Positions 6,692 through 14,576 of a DNA stretch of 34,910 nucleotides are shown here, one piece after another; position 1 is the first letter of the stretch; each line of letters opens with the position of its first letter. The notes beneath the pieces are model-generated. The model worked only from the letters and a program-made list of their open reading frames with translations. It was not told where the DNA came from and searched no databases. The translations under genes were made by a program, and so were the position numbers. Source of the DNA: an uncultured Clostridia bacterium (GTDB lineage: Bacteria; Bacillota; Clostridia; UBA1381; UBA9506); the NCBI GenBank assembly GCA_944393605.1, contig CALYAO010000041.1, positions 1 through 34,910 on the forward strand. The letters are read 5' to 3'.

Positions 6692-7372
6692 ATGTACATA
6701 TTGGCGCTGGATACCTCCACGCAGGCGGCGACGGTTGCCATTGCGCAGGATAGGCATGTGTTGACGGAAGTCATGCTGGACCACAACCGGACGCATTCCC
6801 AGAAGATCCTGCCTTTGGTGGAACGGGCGCTCGGCGACGTGGAGCTGGACATTGCGGATATGGACGTGTTTGCAGTTGGAATAGGCCCGGGGTCTTTTAC
6901 GGGGCTGCGCATTGGTGTGGCAATGGCCAAGACCTTTGCGTTTACACTGGGCAAGCAGCTGGTGGGCGAAAGTACGCTGGCGATGCTTGCGGAAAATGTT
7001 CCCTCTCTGCCGGGGTGCACCGTTGTGCCCCTCTTGTATGCGCGGGCGGACGAGGTGTTTGCAAGTGCCTTTCGGGATGGGGCGTGTGTGATGTCGGATT
7101 GTGTGCTTTCGGTGCATGCGCTGGCGGATCATTTGTCGCAGTCTTCTGGCAGCTTTTTGTTTGTGGGAGACGGCGTATCCCGCTTTGCGGATGTGCTGTC
7201 TGACCGGCTGGGGGAGCGCGCACAGTCTGCGCCGCCGCACCTGTGCCACCAGAGAGCGGCATCGTTGGCCGCGTTGGCATATGCGCGGGCCCAGGCAGGA
7301 AGATTGGATGACCCCATGACGCTGGCTCCCGCCTATCTGCGCCCGTCCCAGGCGGAGCGCGAATTTGGATGA
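6692..7372 (+). CDS. tsaB: tRNA threonylcarbamoyladenosine biosynthesis protein TsaB
   Basis: A 226-residue ASKHA-fold protein, the scaffold partner of TsaD in t6A synthesis. It opens with the family's ILALDTSTQAATVAI, has HNRTHSQKILP with the conserved His residues, and the strongly conserved GIGPGSFTGLRIGVAMAK at about 68-84. The C-terminal part (about 100-226) is more variable, as usual for TsaB, which has lost the catalytic metal site found in TsaD. ATG 6692 follows GTAGGAGGAGAAATAG, and the gene directly follows tsaE in the same transcript. Confidence 0.95.
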   Translation: MYILALDTSTQAATVAIAQDRHVLTEVMLDHNRTHSQKILPLVERALGDVELDIADMDVFAVGIGPGSFTGLRIGVAMAKTFAFTLGKQLVGESTLAMLAENVPSLPGCTVVPLLYARADEVFASAFRDGACVMSDCVLSVHALADHLSQSSGSFLFVGDGVSRFADVLSDRLGERAQSAPPHLCHQRAASLAALAYARAQAGRLDDPMTLAPAYLRPSQAEREFG

Positions 7373-7443
7373 GGCGCTTTTGACAAACATGGAAAAAAGA
7401 GGATAGTACCGTGAGCGGGAACGAGTGGTAGGGAGGCTATGTT

Positions 7444-7878
7444 GTGATTATCGTTGGATGTGACCATGGTGGTCTGGAACTGAAAGAGCAGGTCAAACAG
7501 CATTTGTTGGATGCAGGAGAACAAGTGGAAGATATTGGAATTTACGAGGCCCATTCGGTGGACTATCCGGATATTGCATCGGCGCTGTGCAGCAAGCTGC
7601 TTGCGGGGGAGTATGCCTTTGGTATCCTCTTTTGCGGCACGGGGATTGGCATCTCCATTGCGGCCAATAAGATCCATGGAATTCGCTGTGCGCATGTGAC
7701 GGATGAGTTTTCGGCGCGCATGGCAAAAGAGCATAACAACGCCAACGTGCTCGCCATGGGCGGGCGGACGCTGGGGCCCGAACTCGCGTGCTCCATCGTG
7801 GATGCCTACCGCGGCGCGGTTTTTGCAGGCGGACGGCATCAAAACCGCGTGGATAAGATTCACGCATTGGAGCGGTGA
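7444..7878 (+). CDS. rpiB: ribose 5-phosphate isomerase B
   Basis: A 144-residue RpiB/LacAB family isomerase, interconverting ribose 5-phosphate and ribulose 5-phosphate in the pentose phosphate pathway. It has the N-terminal GCDHGG (5-10), a CGTGIGISIAANK loop with catalytic Cys64, and the later EHNNANVLAMGGR segment, all hallmarks of the family. Full length is normal (about 145-150). The start is GTG 7444 after GGGAGGCTATGTT; no ATG is available in frame nearby. Lower-quality alternative substrates such as allose 6-phosphate are known in the family, but with no allose genes nearby ribose phosphate is the better call. It lies 71 bases past tsaB, probably in the same transcript. Confidence 0.92.
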   Translation: MIIVGCDHGGLELKEQVKQHLLDAGEQVEDIGIYEAHSVDYPDIASALCSKLLAGEYAFGILFCGTGIGISIAANKIHGIRCAHVTDEFSARMAKEHNNANVLAMGGRTLGPELACSIVDAYRGAVFAGGRHQNRVDKIHALER

Positions 7879-7890
7879 TGCGGGAGGAAT

Positions 7891-8610
7891 ATGATGAAGA
7901 TTTTGTCCATTGGCAACAGCTTTTCGGATGATGCGACGGCATTTTTGCACCAGATGGCGGCCTCGGCGGGCGCCCCGGTGCACACCGTCAACCTGTTCAT
8001 CGGCGGATGTTCGTTGGAGCGGCATTGGGACAATGCGCTGCATGGGACCGACACCTACCAAAAGCAGGTGGATACTGTCCGGGATGGCGGGCAGATTGCG
8101 CTGCAAGACGCCTTGCGTGCGGAGACCTGGGATGTGGTCACCCTGCAGCAGTGCAGCGCGCAGAGCGTGGATTTTGGGACATATCAGCCCTATTTGGACA
8201 ACCTGACGGCCTTTGTGAAGACGCATGCGCCGGGTGCAGAGATCGTGCTGCATGAGACATGGGCTTACGCAGATGGCAGTGCGCGGCTGGCCGAGGCGGG
8301 CTATGCCTCCCATGCGGCCATGTTCGCGGACGTGGCGCAGGCATATGAACAGGCGCGGGCCGCGCTGGGCGGCTGCCGCATGATTCCGTGCGGCGAGGTG
8401 GTTGCCAGGATGGCGGCGGATGGATATGTCATGCACCGGGATGGGTTTCACGCGTCCATTCCGCTGGGGCGGTATGTGCTGGCAATGGTGTGGCTTGCAT
8501 CTCTCTTGGCGGTGAAGCCCAAGCAAATCACCTGGCGCCCTGACGGGCTCACACGGGACGAGGCAGCGCAGGTGCAGGGGTATGTCGCAGGTGTGCTGAA
8601 GCAGGGGTAA
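7891..8610 (+). CDS. DUF4886 family SGNH-type hydrolase
   Basis: A 239-residue protein of the DUF4886 group within the SGNH/GDSL hydrolase superfamily. The nucleophile block is GNSFSDD (8-14, candidate Ser10), a GGCS turn (38-41) and TLQQCS (84-89) match middle blocks, and the catalytic Asp-His pair is likely D184 and H187 in DGFHAS. Members often sit with carbohydrate-active genes and probably remove acetyl or similar esters, but the substrate is not known here. There is no signal peptide, so it acts in the cytoplasm. ATG 7891 follows GGGAGGAAT, only 12 bases past rpiB. A terminator overlaps its stop codon. Confidence 0.85.
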   Translation: MMKILSIGNSFSDDATAFLHQMAASAGAPVHTVNLFIGGCSLERHWDNALHGTDTYQKQVDTVRDGGQIALQDALRAETWDVVTLQQCSAQSVDFGTYQPYLDNLTAFVKTHAPGAEIVLHETWAYADGSARLAEAGYASHAAMFADVAQAYEQARAALGGCRMIPCGEVVARMAADGYVMHRDGFHASIPLGRYVLAMVWLASLLAVKPKQITWRPDGLTRDEAAQVQGYVAGVLKQG

Positions 8611-8625
8611 GGCCCCTGCTTTTTT
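8600..8625 (+). terminator. intrinsic terminator overlapping the stop codon of the DUF4886 gene
   Basis: GCAGGGG (8601-8607) and CCCCTGC (8613-8619) form a stem with loop TAAGG, which holds the TAA stop, followed by six T residues. Confidence 0.9.
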
Positions 8626-8912
8626 GCATCATCAGACGGACCATCGGGTGGCATGATAGGTGCTGTTTCCGGGAAATGGACGGTGCCATATTGGCATGCG
8701 AGTCACCTGTACCACAGCATGTAAAGCTTATATACTTTACATAAAATGCGTGTTGTTTTCGGTCATGCCGCCGCAGATTTTTGGGGGCAATGGGGATGCG
8801 GGCGAAGCTGCCGCTTTGCAAGCGGGCAGCAAGGCACATACCTTGGGAAGAGAACATGCCGGGTTTATGGCTTGCCAAGCGGCCTCATGGTGGAAAAATA
8901 TGCGTTTTCCCC
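8626..8912. other. intergenic stretch with hairpins and no supported gene
   Basis: No reading frame here has a ribosome binding site or family resemblance. There is a perfect inverted repeat ATGTAAAG/CTTTACAT (8719-8742, 8-base spacer) and a strong GC hairpin GCTGCCGCTT/AAGCGGGCAGC (8807-8830, one bulge). It could hold a small RNA or an old remnant; nothing decides between these. Confidence 0.4.
8719..8742. repeat. inverted repeat ATGTAAAG/CTTTACAT
   Basis: Two perfect 8-base arms around CTTATATA. The spacing of one helical turn fits a dimeric repressor site, but no known regulator motif is recognised and the nearest promoter is about 170 bases downstream. Confidence 0.5.
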
Positions 8913-8941
8913 TTTACATCGGCCCTGCGAAAGGGTATAAT
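8913..8941 (+). promoter_or_regulatory. promoter of the site-2 protease/scpAB operon
   Basis: TTTACA (8913-8918), 17-base spacer, TATAAT (8936-8941), 28 bases before the GTG start at 8969. Confidence 0.85.
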
Positions 8942-8968
8942 AGCAATATAGCAAAATGAGGTGATTGC

Positions 8969-9616
8969 GTGTTTGGATATCTGTCCAATTTAGATATTGC
9001 CGCCTTGCTGATGCGCGCGGTGGTGGTGCTCATTGCCATGACCTTCCATGAAGTGGCGCATGGCTATGCGGCCTATAAACTGGGGGACCCCACGGCGAAG
9101 AGCATGGGGCGGCTCTCCTGGAACCCCCTTCGGCACATTGACCCCATCGGGGCCATCTGTATGCTGCTGTTTCGTGTCGGGTGGGCAAAGCCGGTTATGG
9201 TGAATCCCTATTATTTCAAAAAGCCCAAGCGGGATCTGGCGATTGTGTCGCTGGCAGGGCCGGTTGCAAATTTCATTCTGGCATTTTTGGGCGTTTTGGT
9301 TTTGCAGCTGCTCGCGCGGTTTCTGCCGCCCATGCCGGTCTGGTTCGTGAATCTACTGGGGAGTTTCCTTCAGACGTTTATCGTGCTCAACATCGGTTTG
9401 GGTGTCTTTAACCTGGTGCCCATCCCGCCGTTGGATGGTTCCAAAATTTTCCTGTCCTTCCTGCCTGACCGGTTGTACAACGATATCATGCGCCATGAGC
9501 AGCTGGGCTGGATTGTACTCATGGTGGCGCTGGTGCTTGGGGTGCTCGATACGCCCATCAATATCGTGGTCAACGGCGTGATAAACGGCATGTTTTGGCT
9601 GGTGAGCTGGATTTAG
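8969..9616 (+). CDS. site-2 protease family (M50) membrane metalloprotease
   Basis: A 215-residue intramembrane zinc protease of the short M50 type found beside scpAB in many Firmicutes. The zinc site is HEVAH (27-31) in the first helix region and PPLDG with Asp156 in a later one. AGPVANFILA at about 96-105 is the conserved GPxxN motif. About six hydrophobic helices span the chain, with no PDZ domain, unlike RseP. The substrate is not known. The start is GTG 8969 after GAGGTGATTGC; its TAG is 16 bases before scpA. The neighbouring genes scpA, scpB, the DUF2953 gene and ytfJ probably share its transcript. Confidence 0.9.
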   Translation: MFGYLSNLDIAALLMRAVVVLIAMTFHEVAHGYAAYKLGDPTAKSMGRLSWNPLRHIDPIGAICMLLFRVGWAKPVMVNPYYFKKPKRDLAIVSLAGPVANFILAFLGVLVLQLLARFLPPMPVWFVNLLGSFLQTFIVLNIGLGVFNLVPIPPLDGSKIFLSFLPDRLYNDIMRHEQLGWIVLMVALVLGVLDTPINIVVNGVINGMFWLVSWI

Positions 9617-9631
9617 GAGAAGGGAGTTAGC

Positions 9632-10387
9632 ATGGAGCAGGGAATCTCCTTTAAATTACAGACATTCGAGGGGCCGCTCGACCTGCTGATGCATCTGCTG
9701 AAGCGCAATAAGGTCAGCATTATGGACATTCCCATTGTGGAGATTACCGAGCAGTATATGGCCTATCTCGCGCAGATGGAGGACTTTGCGATTGAGATCT
9801 CCAGCGAGTTTTTGGTCATGGCGGCGCAGCTGCTGTACATCAAGTCCCGCATGCTGCTGCCCCGGCGGGTGGAGGAGCCCGAATCGGAGGAGGACCCGCG
9901 GGAAGAACTGGTCAAGCGGCTGCTTGAATATGAGCGATACAAAGAGGCATCCGCCTTTTTAAAAGAACGGGAGTTTTCGGATGCGCACACCTATTTTAAG
10001 CAGCCCGATCCAATTCCTCCCGCAGCGCCCGACTATTCGGACCAGACGTTTGATCTGGACAAGCTCATTGCGGCACTGTCCATCGTGCTGGAGAAGACGG
10101 AGCGAAAAGCGCCGCCGCCCAAAACCTCTTTTCGGGGGATTGTGGGACGGGAAAAGGTTTCCATCGGTTCCCGGGTGCACTATATCCGCGACCGGCTGGC
10201 AGGCAGGGGGCGCCTGTCCTTCACAGAGCTATTTGCGGGGATAGAGTCCCGGCCGGCGGTAATTGCCACCTTTTTGGCGCTGCTTGAGCTCATGAAACTG
10301 GAGCGCGTGGTCGTGGAGGAACGGGAGGAGACCCTCTTTGTGTGTAGAAATGGAGAAATTGCGTATGAGCTTACCGATGACACCTGA
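9632..10387 (+). CDS. scpA: segregation and condensation protein A
   Basis: A 251-residue kleisin, the bridging subunit of the Smc-ScpAB condensin that organises and separates chromosomes. It starts with FEGPLDLLMHLL, the family signature, and has SEFLVMAAQLLYIKSRMLLP at about 49-68, the Smc-contacting helix. The C-terminal winged helix includes FLALLELMKLERV. Length is usual. ATG 9632 follows AGGAGAAGGGAG. Its 3' end overlaps scpB, as usual for these partners, which fits coupled production of the two subunits. Confidence 0.95.
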   Translation: MEQGISFKLQTFEGPLDLLMHLLKRNKVSIMDIPIVEITEQYMAYLAQMEDFAIEISSEFLVMAAQLLYIKSRMLLPRRVEEPESEEDPREELVKRLLEYERYKEASAFLKEREFSDAHTYFKQPDPIPPAAPDYSDQTFDLDKLIAALSIVLEKTERKAPPPKTSFRGIVGREKVSIGSRVHYIRDRLAGRGRLSFTELFAGIESRPAVIATFLALLELMKLERVVVEEREETLFVCRNGEIAYELTDDT

Positions 10388-10964
10388 CGGTGACGCGCAG
10401 TATGCGCGGGGCTGTGTGATAGAAAGCATTTTGTTTGCCGCGGGCGAGAGTGTTCCCGTTGAACGGCTGGCAGCCATCTTTGATGCAACGCGGGAGGAGA
10501 TTCGTGCCGATATTGCGGCCCTGTCGCAATATTATTCGGAACATGGGCGTGGCCTGCGCATCATTGAGCTGGATGGCGCGTTTCAATTGTGTACGGTGGA
10601 GGAGAATTACCCCTATATCCAGCAGATTTTGGAGCCGCGGCGCAAGCAGGGGTTGTCTCCGGCGGCCATGGAGACGCTGGCGATTGTGGCATATAACCAG
10701 CCCATCACGCGGAGCAGTGTGGAGTATATCCGCGGCGTGAATTCGGACGGGCCGGTTAACCGGCTCATTGAGCGGGGGCTCATTGAGGAGGCCGGCCGGT
10801 TGGATGCGCCGGGCCGCCCCATCCTGTATGTGACAACGCAGGAATTCTTGCGGGCCTTTGGGCTGACGTCGTTGGAGGACCTGCCTGATGTATCCGCATT
10901 TCAGGTTTCTCTGCCCGAAGAATTGGCGGAAGAGACGGTGGATGGAGAGATGGGCGTTTTATAA
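10365..10964 (+). CDS. scpB: segregation and condensation protein B
   Basis: A 199-residue ScpB, the winged-helix dimer that binds ScpA in the Smc condensin. Key family segments are ESILFAAGE near the N-terminus, AAMETLAIVAYNQPITR in the middle, EYIRGVNSDGPVNRLIERGL, and GRPILYVTTQEFLRAFGL. Several in-frame starts exist: GTG 10338, ATG 10350, ATG 10365 and ATG 10377. ATG 10365 is chosen because GGAGAA at 10352-10357 is well spaced, giving a 23-base overlap with scpA. The start is the only uncertain part of this call. Confidence 0.93.
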   Translation: MSLPMTPDGDAQYARGCVIESILFAAGESVPVERLAAIFDATREEIRADIAALSQYYSEHGRGLRIIELDGAFQLCTVEENYPYIQQILEPRRKQGLSPAAMETLAIVAYNQPITRSSVEYIRGVNSDGPVNRLIERGLIEEAGRLDAPGRPILYVTTQEFLRAFGLTSLEDLPDVSAFQVSLPEELAEETVDGEMGVL

Positions 10965-10979
10965 GGGAAATCGGATTGT

Positions 10980-11666
10980 GTGGTGATTGGCTTGATGGTT
11001 GTCCTGTGGATTTTGCTGGGGCTGGCGGTGCTCATTGCGGCGCTTTTGTTTGTCCCGACGGATCTGGGCCTGGAATATTGGATCAATGACAATAAACAGC
11101 GCTTGGTGCTGCACTTGCGGGTGCTTTTCATTCCGATTCGCATCCCGCTGCGGATGGGCGAGGGAGAAACACAGCAGAAGCAGCGGGACAAGGAGGTCGA
11201 CGCAGAAGAGGAGGATGGCCTGTTTTCGGGTATGACTTGGCGCAAATTCTGGCGCACGGCGCACGGCATCCAGGACGCGTATCGTAAGACGCGCGGGCAG
11301 ATTGGGGAGGTATATGCTTACCTGCGGCGAAAGATCACGGTCAAAGAGATTGCCTTGGAAGTGAATTTTGGGCTTTCGGATGCGGCAAAGACCGGCATCG
11401 CAACCGGTGCGGTATGGACAGGGGGGTGCTGCATTTTAAGTGTCATTGACCGCATATTCGGCATCAAAAAATTGGACATGCATGTCACGCCTGATTTCCT
11501 GCAGGAATGCTGCAATATCCGGTTTAAAAGTATATTTACGACGCAACTCGTGTATATTATTAACATTGTGCTAAAGGCGCTTACCATTGTGAATACCTTT
11601 GTGGATGCCATTGAACAGGCGTCCGCACAAGATACCAATAACAATACAGAAAAAGGCGGTGTATGA
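10980..11666 (+). CDS. DUF2953 domain membrane protein (YtfI-like)
   Basis: A 228-residue DUF2953 protein. An N-terminal hydrophobic helix (about 2-22) anchors it. A charged middle (about 60-85) and a family-typical KEIALEVNFGLSDAAKTGIATGAVW segment follow, then RFKSIFTTQLVYIINIVLKAL near the C-terminus. In Bacillus the counterpart, ytfI, precedes ytfJ, and the same order is seen here; the gene is associated with sporulation through that pairing, but its own role is not established. Start choice is uncertain among GTG 10980, GTG 10983 and ATG 10995; GAAAT and GGGAAATCGG lie just upstream. The stop overlaps the ytfJ start by four bases. Confidence 0.82.
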   Translation: MVIGLMVVLWILLGLAVLIAALLFVPTDLGLEYWINDNKQRLVLHLRVLFIPIRIPLRMGEGETQQKQRDKEVDAEEEDGLFSGMTWRKFWRTAHGIQDAYRKTRGQIGEVYAYLRRKITVKEIALEVNFGLSDAAKTGIATGAVWTGGCCILSVIDRIFGIKKLDMHVTPDFLQECCNIRFKSIFTTQLVYIINIVLKALTIVNTFVDAIEQASAQDTNNNTEKGGV

Positions 11667-12148
11667 ACATGGCGGAACATCCAATCAAGGGTCTGATGGA
11701 GACGGCAATGCAGAACATCAAAGAGATGGTTGACGTCAATACCATTGTGGGGGACGCGGTGGAAACATCCGAAGGTACGGTGATTATCCCCATCTCCAAG
11801 GTGGCGTTTGGATTTGGTGCAGGGGGCAGCGAATTCGGTGCCCGGCCTTCCATGCCGCAGGATTCGAATGCAAACTTCGGCGGCGGCAGCGGCGGCGGGG
11901 TTTCCATCACCCCGGTGGCGTTTATGGTGGTAGGCCAGGGACAGATCAAGCTCATGCCGGTCAACAAGAATGAAAGTCCGGCAAGTGAGCTGATTGAGAA
12001 GGTGCCGAGCCTGCTTGAGCGCATCATTGGGCTCATCAAGGGCAAGAAAGAGGAAGAGGGCGCATGCTGCAAGGGCGCCAAAGAGAAAAAGGAGAAAAAA
12101 GAGAAGATTGAAACCATCGAAACGGTGCAGATGGTGGATGAGAAGTAG
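11663..12148 (+). CDS. ytfJ: YtfJ/GerW family sporulation protein
   Basis: A 161-residue member of the YtfJ (GerW) family, made in the forespore in Bacillus and needed for response to some germinants. Family hallmarks: HPIKGLMETAMQNIKEMV at the start, VGDAVETSEGTVIIPISKVA, then FGFGAGGSE, a Gly-rich loop (about 73-78), and VTPVAFMVV-like SITPVAFMVVGQG. The C-terminus is a Lys/Glu-rich tail of about 30 residues beginning near residue 130, unlike the core and probably flexible. ATG 11663 overlaps the previous stop. Its presence is the main evidence that this organism forms spores. A terminator follows. Confidence 0.93.
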   Translation: MNMAEHPIKGLMETAMQNIKEMVDVNTIVGDAVETSEGTVIIPISKVAFGFGAGGSEFGARPSMPQDSNANFGGGSGGGVSITPVAFMVVGQGQIKLMPVNKNESPASELIEKVPSLLERIIGLIKGKKEEEGACCKGAKEKKEKKEKIETIETVQMVDEK

Positions 12149-12191
12149 GCAGCTGTCTCCGAGAGAGCATTGTGTAGGCAATTACGTAAGC

Positions 12192-12233
12192 AAAAAGGCC
12201 TGGTATCCGCGTTTTGCGGCTGCCAGGCCTTTT
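12192..12233. terminator. bidirectional terminator between ytfJ and the hydrogenase gene
   Basis: AAAAGGCCTGG pairs with CCAGGCCTTTT, with an inner CCGC/GCGG stem. A-runs and T-runs on both sides let it stop transcripts from both converging operons. Confidence 0.88.
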
Positions 12234-12322
12234 GTTGCGTTATCATAGCTCAATCTGCCGGAAGCCCCAGAGGGCGCACATAAATGCGAAATCCACTTTG
12301 CGGCAAGGGCTCCATTTGGCTT

Positions 12323-13822
12323 CTATTTCTTCTTCTTTGCGTAGGGGCTTTCGGTGGCATGTTTCTTTTCGGTGCTGTTTTTGTACGCCTTGACCGATGC
12401 GGTCGCTTTGTTGATGGGGATGATAGTCCCGGCACCGCCCACACAGCCGCCTGGGCACGCCATACCTTCCAAGAGATATCCATTGCGTTTGCCCGCTTTG
12501 GCAAGGGTCAGCATCTTGCGGCACTCAAACAGGCCGTCCGCTGTCTCAATGGGCACCTCCCGGTCGGGATCCATCTCCTGGATGACATCGCGGATGGCCT
12601 CCGCCACGCCGCCCGTCACCGCATAGCCACGTCCGGCGCCCGTCGCGTCGGTGAAGGGCTCGCTTTCGTCCTCTTCGCCGCCCACCATGATGCCCTTGGC
12701 AACAAACATGCCCATGAGCTCCTCAAACGTGATGACAAAGTCCACATCGCTGCGGACGCTCCGGCGGGATGCCTCCAGCTTCTTGGCGGCACAGGGCCCG
12801 ATGAATACCACCTTGGCATCGGGGTACTTTTCTTTGATCGCGTGTGCCGTGGAAACCATGGGGGTTGGGCTGTCTGAGATGCACTCCGCAATTTCGGGGA
12901 AGTTGGTCTTTGCCATCATGGCCCAGGACGGGCAGCAGGATGTTGCGAGGAAAGGCAGCTCATCCGGCACCTTTTCCAAAAACTCCGCCGCCTCATGGAT
13001 GGTGCTGATATCGGCGCCGACAGCCACCTCAATCACATCTGCAAAGCCCAGCTTTTTGAGCCCTTCGCGCATCTTGTCAGGGGTGGCGAGGGGACCGAAC
13101 TGTCCAACATAGGCCGGCGCGATGGCCGCCATGACTTTGGCACCCGACTGAATGCATTTGATGAGCTGATAGATCTGGGATTTGTCCGCGATGGCGGCAA
13201 AGGGGCAGTTGACCAGGCACATGCCGCAGGAGACGCACTTGTCGTGGTTAATTTTGGCGCGGCCCAGTTCATCGCTTTCTATCGCATCCACGCCACAGGA
13301 TGCCGCACAGGGGCGCTCATACCGCACGATCGCGGAATATGGGCAGGCTTCTTTGCAGCGCCCACACTTGACGCATTTGTCACGGTCGATATAGGATCTG
13401 CCATCCACCATGCTGACCGCCTGTACGGGGCATACACTGACGCAAGGGTGCGCCAAACATCCGCGGCAGTTGTCGGTGACATAGTAGTGCGTGGTGTCAC
13501 ATTTGGCGCATGCGAAGGGGATGACGTCCAACAGGGGCGGCTCGTAGTATTTTTCAGGGATGTCCGCATCCGCTGCCCCTTTGGAAATGGGCGCAGGGTC
13601 GGTTGCGCTGCGCATGGGCAGACCGAGCGCCAGCCGGAGACGCTCTCCGACGATCGCGCGCTCCACAAACACACTGTCCCGGTAGGTCGGCACCTCACCG
13701 GGAATGATCTTATACGGGATCTCCTCCAGTTTGGACATGTCGTCCCCGTTGTATGCCAGCCGTGCGATTTCAGCGAACACCTGGCGACGAATCTTGGTAA
13801 CGGGCGTATAAATTCCTCTCAA
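12323..13822 (-). CDS. [FeFe] hydrogenase, group-B-like, with ferredoxin-type domains
   Basis: A 499-residue iron hydrogenase. The N-terminal half carries several 4Fe-4S Cys clusters: CRGCLAHPCVSVCP (119-132), CVKCGRCKEACP (150-161) and CVSCGMCLVNCP (196-207). H-cluster motifs follow: TSCCPSW (294-300), GPCAAKK with Cys344, and MACPGGC with Cys456 and Cys460. The second motif reads GPC rather than the MPC of typical group A enzymes, and the order of parts resembles group B enzymes of Clostridia. Such enzymes make or use H2 with ferredoxin; direction is unknown here. The start is TTG 13822 after AAAGGAGTGAGAACTAC on the minus strand. No maturation genes (hydEFG) are in the window. Confidence 0.9.
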   Translation of the reverse strand: MRGIYTPVTKIRRQVFAEIARLAYNGDDMSKLEEIPYKIIPGEVPTYRDSVFVERAIVGERLRLALGLPMRSATDPAPISKGAADADIPEKYYEPPLLDVIPFACAKCDTTHYYVTDNCRGCLAHPCVSVCPVQAVSMVDGRSYIDRDKCVKCGRCKEACPYSAIVRYERPCAASCGVDAIESDELGRAKINHDKCVSCGMCLVNCPFAAIADKSQIYQLIKCIQSGAKVMAAIAPAYVGQFGPLATPDKMREGLKKLGFADVIEVAVGADISTIHEAAEFLEKVPDELPFLATSCCPSWAMMAKTNFPEIAECISDSPTPMVSTAHAIKEKYPDAKVVFIGPCAAKKLEASRRSVRSDVDFVITFEELMGMFVAKGIMVGGEEDESEPFTDATGAGRGYAVTGGVAEAIRDVIQEMDPDREVPIETADGLFECRKMLTLAKAGKRNGYLLEGMACPGGCVGGAGTIIPINKATASVKAYKNSTEKKHATESPYAKKKK

Positions 13823-13861
13823 GTAGTTCTCACTCCTTTTGTAAACAAAGCGGCGGTTTGG

Positions 13862-14122
13862 TTACTGCAAATGTGTCAGAATCTTAGACATCACGGTCTC
13901 CGCGTTCGCATTTTCGATGAGCTCGTTATTCACAATCACAAGCGGCGATTTGCTGCCATGGTCTTCTTCCCCCAAATGTGCCCGTGGGATGATGTTGACA
14001 CTGGCATGCAAACTGAGCTGTACCTTGAGCTTGTTTAGGCTCTCAATCGCTTCCATGATGTCCATGGCGCCATTCATCACACATTCGGGACATACACACA
14101 CCTGGACGGTTAACTTCTGCAT
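13862..14122 (-). CDS. small CxxC thioredoxin-like protein upstream of the hydrogenase
   Basis: An 86-residue protein with QVCVCPECVMNGAMDIME near its start, a pattern resembling the thioredoxin-like (2Fe-2S) ferredoxin fold of NuoE/HydA-partner proteins, but with only Cys at 8, 10 and 13, fewer than a full 2Fe-2S site. The rest predicts beta-alpha-beta. ATG 14122 follows GAGGGGGATATCGTT on the minus strand; the frame continues upstream to 14161 without a site, so the shorter form is chosen. It is 39 bases before the hydrogenase in the same transcript, so it may be a redox partner, an assembly helper or an electron-transfer subunit. The function is inferred from position only. Confidence 0.7.
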   Translation of the reverse strand: MQKLTVQVCVCPECVMNGAMDIMEAIESLNKLKVQLSLHASVNIIPRAHLGEEDHGSKSPLVIVNNELIENANAETVMSKILTHLQ

Positions 14123-14154
14123 AACGATATCCCCCTCTATTTCCTTTGTCCGGC

Positions 14155-14179
14155 GGCCCAAAAGGTTGGATTTTGGGCC
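14155..14179. promoter_or_regulatory. perfect hairpin in the hydrogenase operon leader
   Basis: GGCCCAAAA (14155-14163) and TTTTGGGCC (14171-14179) form a perfect 9-bp stem around a 7-base loop, 32 bases before the start at 14122. No T-run follows on either strand, so it is not an obvious terminator; it may affect translation or transcript stability, or be an operator. Confidence 0.55.
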
Positions 14180-14292
14180 ATTTGCCAGCTTGATTTGCTT
14201 TCTTTTGCCCCATTTTGCATGAACAGAGAATTTGAACGAAAAAAGGGCTAGGAGCTCCCTCGGGCAGGAGACTTCTTTAAAAATTACATATT

Positions 14293-14322
14293 ATTATATC
14301 AGGAAAACCGCTGGTTCGTCAA
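14293..14322 (-). promoter_or_regulatory. promoter of the hydrogenase operon
   Basis: On the minus strand TTGACG (14317-14322), 18-base spacer, TATAAT (14293-14298). This leaves a leader of about 165 bases before the start codon at 14122. Confidence 0.75.
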
Positions 14323-14491
14323 GGCCAAAACCGCGATTTTTCATTTTCTTCCATACCCCATCGGGATATTTTTTTGAGGCTGTACCCAAGCGGCCATGCC
14401 CAGAAATAGGGGATGGCACATAAAATATAGTAACAGTGCTGGTCTTTGCCGCAAAGCGCCTTATGTTTTTCGGAAAAATTTGATTTTCCTA

Positions 14492-14520
14492 TTGAAATAT
14501 CCCCCGAAAAGCGGTACAAT
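14492..14520 (+). promoter_or_regulatory. promoter of the glycosyltransferase gene
   Basis: TTGAAA (14492-14497), 17-base spacer, TACAAT (14515-14520). The intervening 14323-14491 region shows no gene. Confidence 0.78.
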
Positions 14521-14576
14521 ATGAGAGGCGGACAAGGAAGTCCGGTTGGCTTTGCATCAGGCAAGGAGGGAACTGT

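Noticed and set aside
8660-8959. A 99-codon plus-strand frame
   Set aside because: It has no ribosome binding site, overlaps a consensus promoter and hairpins, and its translation resembles nothing.
12995-14038. A 347-codon plus-strand frame opposite the hydrogenase gene
   Set aside because: It is antisense to a gene with full H-cluster motifs, has no ribosome binding site and no family resemblance.
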